Shown here one piece after another: positions 11,614 to 23,430 of a stretch of 64,000 nt of DNA (positions are counted from its first letter, which is position 1; every line of letters starts with the position of its first letter). Both the position numbers and the translations under genes were made by a program. The notes under the pieces were generated by a model. That model searched no databases and was not told where the DNA came from. It saw nothing but the letters and a program-made list of their open reading frames with translations. Source of the stretch: Artemia franciscana (lineage: Eukaryota > Arthropoda > Branchiopoda > Anostraca > Artemiidae); NCBI RefSeq assembly GCF_032884065.1, contig NC_088883.1:21095393-21159392 (forward strand), given 5' to 3'.

Positions 11614-11683
<70 letters not shown>
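11610..11683. repeat. (TA)n microsatellite
   Basis: An uninterrupted CACACA-(TA)n tract at the 5' truncation point of the LINE. Just before it, AGATGGTTAGTTTGG is duplicated. Confidence 0.95.
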
Positions 11684-11955
11684 CTACAATTCTCTGTGAT
11701 AAGTGATATATGAGTTATAGGGGTTATAGTTGAAGAAATAAGACTGGGAATTATTTATCAGATTGGAAAAAAAATGGATTTTTTGAAAAAAATTATTATC
11801 AATATTTGTAAACCAAAATGTTTAATCTGTTTTATTTGTATCTAAAAAGTAAGTTTTGCTCCTTTGCATTGGTACTTTTCAAAATGTTTTTTTTTCTATG
11901 TTTTATTTTTATCAAGTGGGAAACAAAACAATCACAACGTAATCTTTGCACCTTT

Positions 11956-12013
<58 letters not shown>

Positions 12014-12048
12014 TTAATTTTCCCGATCAACATTTTCAATATTTTAAG
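11684..12048. other. Intron end with ~50-nt poly-T before SMU1 acceptor
   Basis: A T-run at 11958-12008 lies about 40 bases before the acceptor AG at 12047-12048. It acts as, or has inflated, the polypyrimidine tract of this exon. Nothing else recognised. Confidence 0.6.
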
Positions 12049-12278
12049 GAACACAAATTGATTTATTCCGCGGAAAAGCTGCTATTAAAGAGCAAGAAGA
12101 AGAACAACCTCCAACACAAATATTGAGGCAAATTAAATTTGGTTTGAAATCTCACGTTGAGTGTGCTCGATTTTCACCAGATGGACAGTTCCTTGTGACG
12201 GGCTCTGTTGATGGTTTTATTGAAGTTTGGAATTTCACTACCGGAAAAATTCGAAAGGATCTGAAGTATCAAGCACAG
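12049..12278 (+). CDS. SMU1: SMU1 exon (first WD40 repeat)
   Basis: Encodes [20 protein letters not shown], then [20 protein letters not shown] and [20 protein letters not shown]. The last two blocks form a canonical WD40 blade. The acceptor AG at 12047-12048 follows an extreme poly-T tract. The donor is GTAAGC after 12278. The acidic EQEEEQP stretch matches a variable acidic linker in vertebrate SMU1. Confidence 0.96.
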
Positions 12279-13490
12279 GTAAGCAAAAGAAACTGCATTT
12301 GAGTGGGAGGCTGATGAGCTCCCTCTTTCTCTGATTTTGTCGAACGTTAGGAAACTTGGTGAACTGCCTCTCAATTCTGTTGGGCTGTGTAAACTGTAGA
12401 GAATGTGGAGACTATTTGATCGAAGTCCTTCTTCCCAAAACGTAAACTCATACTAATATTAATTTTATATTTTTGTAATGGCTATTAAAGACATATCTTT
12501 GATTTTTATTGTCCTTCCCATTTTCCGGCGGATTCTTAGGTCTTACGTCAAGGGGATTCTTAGGTCACATTTGTCTTAGTCTATATTTGTCTGCAGGGTT
12601 TTGGTATATTTTTGGTCTATATTGGGCTTATTCTATATTCGCCTGCTGTATTTGCCGCTTGGGACGCTTCTAGAAACTTTGAATCTCTGAGTTTTTTTTT
12701 AGTTTTTCATTGCATTCTAATGTGTTTTTTTTTTCTTTTCTGAGGTCAGTGGCAACAAAGGTGACGGATAATTTACCACAATCTTTCAAGAGCATAATTG
12801 AAATCTAAACCTTGCTTTAAATAGGGATAACAGAGGCATTCCTATAAACCCAATTTGAGATAATTTAATACTAAGGGAATCAAGTAATATTCTTCTTCAG
12901 TTTAAACCAACATCCTTTGAATGTATTAGTAAAAATTAGTTTATTAGAGAGGCAAAGTTAATCCCTAGGGACAGATTTATTGACCAATCTGATTTAGGGA
13001 TATTCTTCCATTTGTTTTGACCTTTTTTTCAGCATGTCTTCTGTTTTGGTAGGCTTCACCTCCAAGTTTGTTCTTTTTTATTTTTTTTATTTTTGTTTTG
13101 TATGCTGAAAAAGGCTTGTCAGAGATCCTTGCCAAAATATCTGTTGTGTTTTTTTTAATTCTCGCTTCATTTGTTAAACTGGTCTAAAATCACCCTGGTC
13201 CTCTTGGTTGTCTTTTTATTTTCTTTTTTTTCTCAGGATTTTCAAATTTGAGGAGGGATTAAATCAAAAATTAGGCATATTATAGCAAATTGAATGACAA
13301 ATTTCCTCACTGTAGGGGTGGGGATGACAAGGTCAAAAGCCATCATTTGGTTTTTATCTATCAAGGTGAGCTTCTTTTTTTTATTTATTATTACGAATAG
13401 CGGTAAGCATAAATGCTTGTCGCAAAAACACAAAATCATAATACTAATCTAAAGTAAATTGGCAACAAAACTAAACAGCAAAAACTTCTA
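12279..13490. other. Intron with old dispersed repeat
   Basis: 12,800-13,080 resembles 5,040-5,300. 12,540-12,640 repeats TTCTTAGGTC and TCTATATT motifs. No coding sequence. Confidence 0.35.
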
Positions 13491-13502
13491 AATAAAACGA
13501 CA

Positions 13503-14757
13503 TTACACAACAAAAGCGTCTAAATAAAAAGGCGTATTTACTAATGCACTCTTAAAATTTCGAACACTCTCTGCCTCGACAACCTCCAAAGGCAAACCAT
13601 TCCATGGTCCGGCAACCCTACTAACAAAAGATAATTGACCAATTTTTTTCAGTGGTTTTGGGGGATATAATTTATAATCATGCTGACGAGTAGAGTGATA
13701 ATGGCTAAATTTAAAAAATAAATTTGGATCAACATCATCCACTCCTTTAATTATACGAAACACATTTACAAGGTCATTGCGACGTCTACGAAACTTCAAC
13801 GACGGGAGTTGAAGCCTAGAAAGTCTCTGCGGATAAGAAAGGCGCTGAAGGTATGGGACCAATCTAGTGGCCCTTCTCTGAACCTTTTCTATCCTATGCT
13901 CATCCGTTAGACTTAATGGAAACCAAACAGAAGTATTATACTCAAGAAGAGGGCGGACCATTGATTTGTATAGTAGTAAGAAATTACGAAGGTTAAACCT
14001 ACTAAAGCTTCTCCTTATAGACGATAAACGATAATTCGCATTCCTTACAATTTCCGAAACATGCTATCAAATTTCAATTGGGTATCGAAGTAAACACCAA
14101 GGTCACGCACTATTTCGTTAGAAGGGTTTCGTATGCCAGACAGCTGATAAGTATGCACAGGTGGGAGTTTACGAGCATAGTGTAGAACAACACTCTTGAA
14201 GGGTTTATGAACATGGAATTAGATTCGCACCAATAAGTTATAGAGTCAAGATCCTCCTGTAAAAGTTGCACATCGTTTTGGTCTCGTACTGGTAGATAAA
14301 GTTTTACATCATCCGCGAACATCTTGACAGTAGAATGCTGAACAGAGGAAGGCAGATCATTAATAAATAAACAAAATAAAATTGGACCCAGGCAGCTATC
14401 CTGGGGGACTCCGCTTAAAACATCAATTGAGGATGACCTAGCTCCACCAATGACAACCTGCTGAGTTCGTCCGTTTAGATAATCAGCAATAAATGCAATT
14501 GTTTTTTTACCCAATTTATAAGCTGCACATTTTTTAAGAAGGGTGGGTATTGAGACTTTGTCGAATGCCTTCGAGAAGTCGATGTAAATGCAGTCAAAGG
14601 GTATAGCTAAATCGGCAAAACGTTGAAAATCCAAAGTAACCTCAAGAAGCTGAGTATTACAAGACCTATTTTTTCGGAAACCATGCTGAGCAGGATTCCA
14701 AAGATGATTTCCGTCAAAATACTTTTGAACGCGTGAAACAATCAACTTTTCCATCAC
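13503..14757 (-). pseudogene. CR1-like LINE: reverse transcriptase and C-terminus
   Basis: 14757-14110 holds the RT core: HGFRKNRSCNTQLLE, IYIDFSKAFDKVSIPTLLKK, NGRTQQVVIGG, GVPQDSCLGPILF and the active-site FADDVKLYLP. The usual GVPQGS is changed to GVPQDS. A frameshift region (14,110-13,961) follows, then 13961-13503 gives the C-terminal block RPLLEYNTSVWFP, KVQRRATRLVPYL and RVAGPWNGLPLEVV. This pattern is typical of CR1/L2-type elements without RNase H. Confidence 0.88.
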
Positions 14758-16187
14758 TCGGCAAAAATAGACGTGATTGAAATTGGCCGATAGTTTTTAA
14801 AATCTGACCTGGAGCCACTTTTATGAAGCGGCTTTACCAAGGCCTTCTTCCACCCTGACGGACACAGTCCATGCGCCAAAGATAAGTTAAATATATAGGT
14901 AAGTGGTTCTGCAATTTCATGAGCAATTTGTCTTATCATTATGTTCGGGAAACTGTCTATATCCGGCGCTTTAGACGTATCCAATTTTATAAGAATAGTA
15001 TAAACTTCAGTCAATGAGAAACCTGAATCATCAAATGGAACAAGAATGTCCGGCGACGCAATCGACTCTACTTGAGATGCAAAATTAGCTTCATTTGAAT
15101 GAATTGGCTGTGTTTTAACAAAAACTGAAGAAAAAATTTGGTTAAAAATAAGAGCATTCTCAGAATCACTATCAATCTTTTGGTGTGTATCCGGATGTGT
15201 GAACGTAGATATAGATGGTGCAAGGTTAGGTTTATTCCTATTTACATATTTCCAAAATATTTTAGGTGATACGGTGCTTGAGTGAATAATACGCGACTCA
15301 AGCTCTTCACGATTAGCCCTAAGAAGCCGAGTGACCTTGTTTCTCGCTAGTGAATACGCATGCCATTCACCTGAATTCTCTTGCAACTGAGTATCCAAAT
15401 GCTTTTGTCTGACTGCTTTACTATGTCGTGACTCAATATAAGACCGCCAAAGACTATTTTTTTCGCGTATTGCTTGGAGTATGTGTCTCGGAAGTTTAAG
15501 ATTATTTCTGCGACCGGAAAAATTCCTCGCCAAAGGAACAAATTTATCCCTACATTCCCTCAACACTTTTTTTACAAAATCAAACGCGGTGTCTGGAGAA
15601 ACATGATTATTTTTTAGTTCATACATGATATTAATAGACGAAATAAATTGTCGCATTGATTCATAATCGGCTTTAGCATAATCATGCCGATAAAACTCAA
15701 AACCTCTCTGTTGAGCATCAATATTCATGTAAATATCTAACACAACATGATCACTTTTACCTAAAGGCGGACGGAAATCTACACTCAAAATATCATCGAT
15801 TGACTTGGTAATAACCAGATCTAAAATCGATGGAGTAGCATCATTCCTGGCTCGAGTTGGCCTAACAATATGTTGGTATAAGTACAGATAATCCAATCTA
15901 TCTAAAAATTGCTGCTCATACGATGAAGTGGACAAACTCGTACTATGCGCACTCCAATCTATCAAAGGTAAATTGAAGTCACCTAGAATAAGGAACTTTG
16001 AACTACGACCAACAAGACGAGAAATACACGCTAGAATATTGGCATTATTAACTGGACTCGATAAATTCACAGTAGGACTACGATAAAAAGCTGCAATACA
16101 CATGTAAGTACTATGATAAGTACTCAGACACTTCAACTTTTTTAGGGAGTCACTCTTCGATGCTCGCGTAGCTATTTGGGGTTTCAC
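14754..16187 (-). pseudogene. CR1-like LINE: endonuclease remainder and RT N-part
   Basis: Contains the second half of an AP-type endonuclease: GDFNLPLIDW, then DLVITKSIDDILSVDF and the catalytic SDHVVL. An RT thumb/finger lead follows (SKAPDIDSFPN, WKKALVKPLHKSGSRSDFKN, YRPISITSIF). The endonuclease N-terminus, with the NxRS and ExW motifs, is missing. The frame starts just after ORF1, so about 100 codons appear deleted. The frame overlaps the next one at 14,754-14,757. Confidence 0.88.
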
Positions 16188-16851
16188 GAAAAGAGTTATT
16201 ATTCACGAGGGTTAGTCCGTTTTTGCTACGTTTTATTTTCCAGTTAGTTTTGCCAGCGTCCAATTTCGATTTCAGCTCCTGTTTCAGGGCATCGTACTTC
16301 TTTTTTTCCAACAGTTCAATCGTAGTACGATCATGAGAGACTTTGAACAAGGGGTAAGTAGCTTTGATACTAACAGTCTCGGACATCAGAAAGAAACAAG
16401 CTGTATCACGTTCTACCGGTGTCTTAAACATCAACTTAATAGGCCTGATCTTACCAGGCGTATGTTTACCAAGTCTAACTGAGTAGCTACATTTCGCAGG
16501 ACAAAGTACAAGTAGCTTGTCGTTGAAAAATTTGCAATCGGTCTCGTTTTGTTGTCTACGAGATGACAAAGTAGCGTCTTCAGCTAAACCAAATACAATC
16601 AGGTTTTTTTGTTTTTCCACAAAATCTGACACATAAAATGAACTTAAGTTCGAGCTACTGACACTAATTTCCTCGTCCTTTTTCACAAATTTTTCAGTTA
16701 GGTTTTTTTCCAAGCTCTGACACTTCACTCCTATTAGGTTCTCGGTAAAATACTGGACGTCGGAAAGTGTGCACTTATTTTTCAGGTCATTCTCGATTTC
16801 AGCTACTTTCCGTTGGATAGGCTCTAATAAAACGCAAAACTTATCCTCCAT
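16150..16851 (-). pseudogene. CR1-like LINE ORF1 second part (RRM-like)
   Basis: A coiled-coil-like N-part (IQRKVAEIENDLKNK) is followed by KQKNLIVFGLAED, IRPIKLMFKTPVERD and KKYDALKQELKSKLDAGKTN. These are typical of the RNA-binding ORF1p region of CR1-superfamily LINEs. It lies between the PHD-finger frame and the endonuclease frame on the same strand. It may once have been continuous with the PHD frame. Confidence 0.8.
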
Positions 16852-16866
16852 CGCCTTAAATGACGT

Positions 16867-17219
16867 TTAAATTTGACCCCTCAAAATATATTCAATGTCT
16901 GCAGATGTCAGCCCTTCGTTGATCGTGTTTTTCTTTTGTTTACATACGGGGCAGAACCAAAGTGACCCGAGCCTCCGAGTCATTTTTGTGAATAAGTTGT
17001 ATTCCGGCTCTGTCATTTCCAAGCATACGATGCATACCCAGGATTCGCACGAGTCGCAAAGCAATGCAAAATCGTCATCTTGCAATTTGGAGTCACAACA
17101 TTTGCACTCATCAACACCTTTTTTGGGCGAATGTCTTGGTCTTTTTTGGGCAACTGTGTTAGACGATCCTTTATTTTTCTCCATAACTCTATCGTTCTAA
17201 TAGTGACAACAGTGCGCAC
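16867..17219 (-). pseudogene. CR1-like LINE ORF1 PHD finger
   Basis: Shows a complete Cys/His spacing of a PHD finger: CKCCDSKLQDDDFALLCDSC, ESWVCIVC, then LWFCPVCKQ. PHD fingers in ORF1 are known in CR1-type retrotransposons. An alternative frame at 17219-17013 is a shadow. The 5' end of the element is probably near 17,220-17,300. Confidence 0.85.
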
Positions 17220-17299
17220 GCGCTAATTTTGAAACCAAGCGTACACGTGGGCTAATTAAAACAAGGTCAAATAAAATAGTCCTTAAATAACAAGATTGA

Positions 17300-17900
17300 C
17301 CTTAAAAATGCGAGTTAGGGTAATACACCACTCTATAGGGTCACTTATTAGAAAAGCAGGTAAGCAGATTGATACTTATTTCCTCTGATTTTTGAAGATT
17401 TTTGGATTACACTTAGATAAGACAAGAAAACAGCGTTGCCAATCAACAATTCTATTGCCAGTCTGTTGGGGTCGCAAGGGTTTGTTTTGTTTTATGACAA
17501 GGGCTTGGTTGTCTTTTAGTTACTTTTATATTTTTTCGCTTTTATCGATTTTCAAGAATGCTAAAATTCCAATTTCAGAGACTCCTTAAAAGCTTTTTAA
17601 GCGTGAGAGGCTGATACAGCATTCTAAAATTAGACTAAAATTAATTTTCGAGCCCCAGACCAATCTGAAAAAAATATAAAAGTTTGTATTGAGTTTAATT
17701 TTTTTATTTTGCTAATACGATAAGTCAGGCTAAAGACAGATTGAAATCAGTATCGTATAATATTTAGTATGTTTTTTTTTTTGGAATTTATGCCATATAT
17801 TCTCTAAATAATGGATTTGATTTATACAGGTACTTTTTTGCAAATTTATTTTTATTCTATAAAAGCATTATTTATTTTATATTTAAAATAATATTTATTT
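17300..17900. other. Intron stretch with nothing recognised
   Basis: AT-rich unique-looking sequence. No repeat partner in the window and no coding pattern seen. Confidence 0.3.
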
Positions 17901-17929
17901 ATTTTATTTACTTTTCTATCAAAAAAGGG

Positions 17930-18145
17930 TTTCGAGTCCTTGTGGCGCTGGTTATTTGGCTTTGAAAGGATATCAGTCGTGTGAATCTGTAAGATTAGCC
18001 AGAGTTCACCCACCTCTAAATGGGTACCTGGAGAAATGTACGGGAAAACGCGAGAAGCGCCGGAGAGTTTTCCCCCAATCACGTATTGCACTCTTCGTCG
18101 GACACAGGGAATCAGGAGATTGATACCTGCGTGTCGCAGACCAGT
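17930..18145. repeat. Possible tRNA-derived SINE
   Basis: GTGGCGCTGGTTATTTGG at ~17,941 resembles an RNA polymerase III box A, and AGAGTTCACCCACC ~60 bases on resembles a loose box B. ACCTCTAAATGGGTACCTGG follows, a block I associate with SINE bodies. No tail or target duplication was resolved. Confidence 0.4.
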
Positions 18146-18524
18146 GGTCAGCACGCGAAAATATTTTTGTGTCAAAAGTGTCAAACCTATTTCTAGCAAA
18201 AAGAATGCTTGTCCCCTTACTGCTAAAATCGGAAGCTGTGGTTTTTTATTTAATTTAAATTTTTCTGAAAACTCTGAAGATAAAAATGGAAACCCTAGGA
18301 ATAAAAGAAATAGGAAATGTGGACGAATCAAATGTTAAGAGCGAAAAAATAAACCATAGAATAAAAATCGAAAATACATGATTGTAATGCAATTGTCGAA
18401 AGTTACGTGGCTTATAAAAAAAGTGCTCTAAATGTATATTTTTATTACTTTACATCGTATAATTAATATGTTTTTTAAAATCTTTACTTATGACAGTTGT
18501 GTCAGAAAACCAGGGAGGCAGCTC

Positions 18525-19205
18525 CCCCCTCTGCCTGCGCTTAGAGTAGCCACTGACATATGATGAGATTGTTTATTCATAAGTGCATAAAAAATAGCCA
18601 TAAAAACATAATGACCATTAAAACATAATAACAATAACGGAAAATAAAACTCCCAACTTGGGTTCCGTCCTGTCCAGGGATGTGGCACTTCTTTCTAATG
18701 AAGGTTCTTGTCTTGAGCAGTGGAAGGACCACTTCTGTTCGCTCCTCAACAATACTAGACCATCTATGCCTCCTAATAACAGTCCCTGCCAACCTTGCAG
18801 TCAAAGAACTGAAGCAGATGCTCCTCCAGACGAGCCTTTCAGCCCCTCAGAAATCGGACTGGCAGTAAAAAGGCTCAAGAATAATGAAGCTGCTGGTATC
18901 TGCGGCTTAAGCTCAGAGCTGCTAAAATACGGTGGTCCTCAGGGTGTTTCTCCACACCCTGTTCTCTACAATCTGGCAAATGGAGATAATTCGCGGGGAT
19001 TGGCGGAAGGGTGTCGACATCCCCTTATGGAAGAGGAAAGACTCAAGAAGTGACTACTCCAACTAAGGGGAAACTTCCCTACTGTCTGTCCCTGGCAAAC
19101 TGTTTTCAATGATCCTCTTCCCCCCCCCCCTCCTCTGCCTAGGTCTAGAATAGCCACTGAAATATGATGAGATGGTTTATTCATAAGTGCATCAAAAATG
19201 CCCAA
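18525..19205 (+). mobile_element. LINE fragment between ~80-bp direct repeats
   Basis: 18,658-19,053 reads CLEQWKDHFCSLLNN, then FSPSEIGLAVKRLKNNEAAG and GLSSELLKYGG, the lead-in to a LINE reverse transcriptase. It breaks off after about 130 codons. Two similar ~80-bp blocks (18,525-18,605 and 19,128-19,205) flank it in the same orientation, each containing GAGTAGCCACTGA/GAATAGCCACTGA and GTTTATTCATAAGTGCAT. Their role is unclear. Confidence 0.65.
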
Positions 19206-19415
19206 GAAATTAATTTCATTTTATATTCAGACCATAGGGTGTCTACCTAAGACCTGTGTTAGACTAACAATCTGTTTTGCGGTCTATGACAGTAACTTCT
19301 GTGCATGGCAATCTTTCGCCAGACCCAGTGGTGACCACAAAACAAACTACTAACACAAAAGATTGCTAAATTTCTATTTTCTGGCTGTTTTTCAGCTATT
19401 TTTTTTCTATTTTAG

Positions 19416-19505
19416 GACAACTTTATGATGATGGAGGAGGCAGTACTTTGTCTTGCATTTAGTCGGGATTCAGAAATGCTCGCTTCTGGAGGTCAGGATG
19501 GAAAG
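19416..19505 (+). CDS. SMU1: SMU1 exon (30 codons, WD40)
   Basis: A 90-base, phase-0 exon encoding [20 protein letters not shown] followed by [10 protein letters not shown]. The acceptor TTTAG ends at 19415 and the donor GT is at 19506-19507. It forms the strands of the second blade. It is too short to appear as a long reading frame and was found by continuity with the flanking exons. Confidence 0.93.
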
Positions 19506-20768
19506 GTATTAACATATATTCTTGTCATTTGTCACTAACATGTAATTCCCTTTTTCATTTTATATTTAATATATATTAACATTTATTTTTAATTAAATGC
19601 ATAATTACAAATATTAAAGCATGAAACTTTGCAAGTTTCAATATAGAATGGATCCATCTCTTCTGCTTTCTTGCAAAAAGTTGTTTAAAACCAGAGTCTT
19701 TAGAAATTTCTTCTAATCTCCTCCCTCACTTCTAATCAATAAGATTCCTGGACTTCAGTCTGCCAATTGGCCTTTTTAATCATTTTCTTGGTGTGATTTG
19801 GTTCCAATACGGGCCATGTCCTAGTTTTTCACTTGCAGGAATAGTAGTAAGCAATGTCTTTGGTACCAAATTTTTCTTCTCGAGCCTCGAAGAAATGAAA
19901 AAAGTTTGTTGAAAAATCCTTTGACTTTCCTCCCTGTTAATTTTTTTTGTTATATTAAATGTTTAAAATTTCTTAAGTACAGATTTTGATCGTAAGACGC
20001 AAATGATTTATTTGCGGTAATAATAAATTATGATTAATTAATAATTATTATTAATAAATAGTTAATAATTAATAAAAAAAATTTAATTGGTGGGTATCCA
20101 TAACTTCCAACCAATCAGTAACCTTCAGATCCGAAAATAGTCGTATGACGCAATGCAATGGGCACATGAAACTATAGGAAATATGCAATTAAGATTTGCA
20201 ATCATCCCTTTGATAACTGAGGACTTTGTTATACTAACATGAGATCGATTTAATATAAAATCGCGCTTGTGTTTTGTCAATAATGCTCTCCATAATCTCC
20301 TAACAAATTTGGTTGTCCTTATTCATCTACCCCCTGATTGACTCCCTCATTCTGCCTCCACTAAATTCTCCATTTATACCACAATGAAATTTTCCATATA
20401 AAGAGAACGAAGGTTTTCTTCCTCCCTCAATATGATTGAAATTTCAATAAGTAAATCCACTCCCCATCCTTTCTTTCTTTCACACCCTGTTGGGTAAAAT
20501 ATTCTACTAATTTCTTTAAAATTGAACTGTTTTTTATTTGACAGCTTAATGGGATCGACGCTTTGTTTTTAATTAGTGAAAAATCAATTAAAATTATTTC
20601 TTGTCGTTTTTTTTTCTGTGGACTTAGGTCCACGCAAAGTGAATTTAGCTCTCTTAGAGCGTATGAGGATAGTCTTTTTGACATAATTATTATCTTAAAT
20701 AGCTTTTAAGAAGCAAATCTGGCCAAATCCATTTTTGCTTCTTTTTTTTATCCTGCTGTCATAAGAAT

Positions 20769-21165
20769 TTGATGCAGGAACTAGAGTCGGTCCAAAAACG
20801 GGCAACCAGGATCATCCTAGGTAATAGAAATATTTCCTGTAACAACGCCCTAGCAACCCTTGAACTCCAAATTCTTGAACTTCCTTTGGGTGACCTTGTT
20901 CTGAGGTTTGGCAAAATGCTGCTGTCTAGCCCTGCTCACCGTGACATTTTACTCCCAGAAACCCTGATAGTCAGCCGTACGAGACAGAAAGTAAAACTTT
21001 TGCCTGTGTGTGCTCGGACAAACCGCTACCAGAACTCTTTCGTCCCTTTTTTACGTCAATAGAAAATAGTGCATAATAACATGTTTTGTATTTCAACGTC
21101 AAATGAGTCATTTGAGCTACAATTTTTGTTTTAAATAAACCTTTCTCTCTCTCTCTTTATTACAA
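20769..21165 (+). pseudogene. LINE C-terminal fragment and 3' tail
   Basis: Reads MQELESVQKRATRIILGNRN, then LETLIVSRTRQ-like sequence and RTNRYQNSFVPFLRQ before a stop. This is the C-terminal end of a CR1/L2-type LINE protein. The following AATAAA and (CT)n tract is probably the element's own 3' end. The paralogue is 45,890-46,290. Confidence 0.75.
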
Positions 21166-21587
21166 CCCTAAACTTTGTAAGTGTTAATACAAAAAGTATA
21201 AGTGCAGGAAAATTTATTACCAAAAAAAGTTGCCCTTCATGCGTGGCCGTATCCAGGATTATTTTTCAGGGGGTGTTTTACGCAAGGATTTTTCGGGGGG
21301 GGGGTCTACACAAAATAAAACTCAAGAATCGCATAATCCTATTGGAATATAGTTGAAAACTTGCCTCGTGAATTTATTATTTTACTTCATATCAGTTTTT
21401 GCTTTGGAATTTGGTTTAGCTTTTGAAGTAATTTTTCTTTTAACTACCAACTAGTACATCAATTGTATTTTTATTGGGTTTTCCTTCGATTAACTAGTAC
21501 CAAGGCTACCTCTTTTTTGACGAAGCCAAGTGGAATTTTAATACCATTAACTCAATGGTATAATCTACTATAGTTTGTAGTGCAACC

Positions 21588-21680
21588 CAGTGGTTCTAAT
21601 ACTTTTCGGGTCAACCAGCCTTCCCCCTCCCCCACTTTGTTCGACCCCAGAAGTGAGCCCCCCTAATAAATTAATTGTAA
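21588..21680. repeat. Possible hAT-like terminus
   Basis: CCAGTGGTTCTAATACTTTT and the C-rich sequence after it resemble hAT termini of the CAGTGGTTCTCAA type. The partner end was not found. Present in both duplication copies (46,732 in copy 2). Confidence 0.35.
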
Positions 21681-22656
21681 TAGTCATGTTTAGAGTACCA
21701 AAAAGCTAAAAAAGAAAACAAACATAACCTAATTTTGATATTTACTTTACAAATGTCTTTTAAACTAAAATATTTTTTTTTTTCCAGACAGTTTGGTGAA
21801 GTGAGGACAGATATTTGATAAAGCTTTTCTCAATTTTTTGCTGACATCTAGTCTTCCACGGTATTTAGGCTTCATTGATGCTAGGGCCGAAAATCCTTGG
21901 TGAACAAGTTACAAGTTGTATTGTAACTTGGGCCACACTGTATTTTTGGGAGCCCAATCCAAAAGGATTAGGGTTTGACGGTTGAATAGCCCTCCGGAGG
22001 GGCGCTCCGGATGTTTCTTATGGGATGTTTAAAACTGTTTTTAGGGTTGCTAAAACTGCGACCCTATAGTATCGTGTTTTTTCAGTTTTACGAGGAATTC
22101 AGTATTTTATATTTAATGTTTAGTGTTATTAATGTATTAACGACAAAATGATAGCTTAAGAAGCCTTCAGTTTTATTGGCTGTTATGTTTCTGTTTTCAA
22201 ATGCAAATTTCTTTCGGCCAAAAACTTAAAAAAATGTTCATATTATTCAACTCTTACAAATTATAAGCTTCAGCCTAATTTATGTGTTTTATGAATCCTG
22301 AACAAAAGAACAGATAGATAAATTAAAGATCAGTTTCGCCATTCAATTAGTTATTAAAAATTAGTTAAAAGAATAAAATTTATTCTAAAAGATATTGTGG
22401 AAAAAAACTTTGTTCCTTGATAACTTACGGTATTAAAAACCTTTATAAAGAAAAATTTTCATTGTGGCTTATCTTCATTTACTCTACTCTCTATTTCTAT
22501 CTGTCTATATATATAAAAATAAGTTGTCTGTCTGTGGATCAGGTGACGTCATGTTTCTGTGTTGACTGACGTCATGAAATTAGTTGTCGTCATTTTTGCT
22601 TTGACGGTGAAGTCATTTAAGATATTTAAGACATATGTTCACGTAGAAATCTATTA

Positions 22657-23430
22657 ATGTTTAAGTTTACAATGACTGATGAACTTACCATGGCAAAAGC
22701 CGATGAAGATGCTCAAAGAGTCTATGCCAAAAAACTTGCTGCTGATAGAGAAAGTCAGAAAAGAAAGCGTGCCGAGGAATCAAAAGAACAGCAAGGAAAC
22801 AGGCTTGAGGCTGATAGAGAAAGAAAGAACAGAAAGCGTGCCGAGGAATCAAAAGAACAGCAAGGAAACAGGCTTGAGGCTGATAGAGAAAGAAAGAACA
22901 GAAAGCGTGCCGAGGAATCAAAAGAACAGCAAGGAAACAGGCTTGAGGCTGATAGAGAAAAAAAGAACAGAAAGCGTGCCGAGGAACTACCAGAGCAACG
23001 CGGAAGCAGACTTGCTGCTAAAAGAGAAAGTGAAAAAAGAAGGCGTGCCGAGGAATTACAAGAACAGCAAGAAATCAAGCTTGCTGCTGATAGAGAAAGT
23101 AAGAAAAGAAAGCGTGCCGAGGAATCACAAGAACAGCAAGAAATCAGGCTTGCTGCTGATAGAGAAAGTAAGAAAAGAAAGCGTGCCGAGGAATCAGAGC
23201 AACCTGAAAGTTATCGCCTGGCATTCAGGTACAACCCAGTCGATGATTATAGCTTGAGTAGATGTGTTCAAATCGGGACAATGTCTAAAATTTGTCCCTA
23301 TTGCAAGGCCTTGAAATTCAATGGTGAAACAATGGGAATGTGTTGCGCCTCAGGAAAAGTTAAACTTCCTCTATTGGCTGCACCACCAGAGCCATTGAAG
23401 ACGAATGAATGCTTGCCTGAAAAATTCTAA
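22657..23430 (+). pseudogene. Helitron Rep N-terminal region with RAEES repeats
   Basis: The first ~170 residues are tandem ~23-residue repeats rich in Lys/Arg/Glu (DRESKKRKRAEES variants). CVQIGTMSKICPYCKALKFN and GMCCASGKVKLPLLAAPPEP follow, the Cys-containing block that precedes the nuclease domain in Helitron Rep/Hel proteins. The frame ends soon after, at the deletion joint (TNECLPEKF), so the nuclease is lost. The repeats extend over 22,760-23,200 in the DNA. Confidence 0.85.

Noticed and set aside
22755-23078. Minus-strand repetitive Ser/Phe frame
   Set aside because: Shadow of the plus-strand Helitron RAEES repeats.
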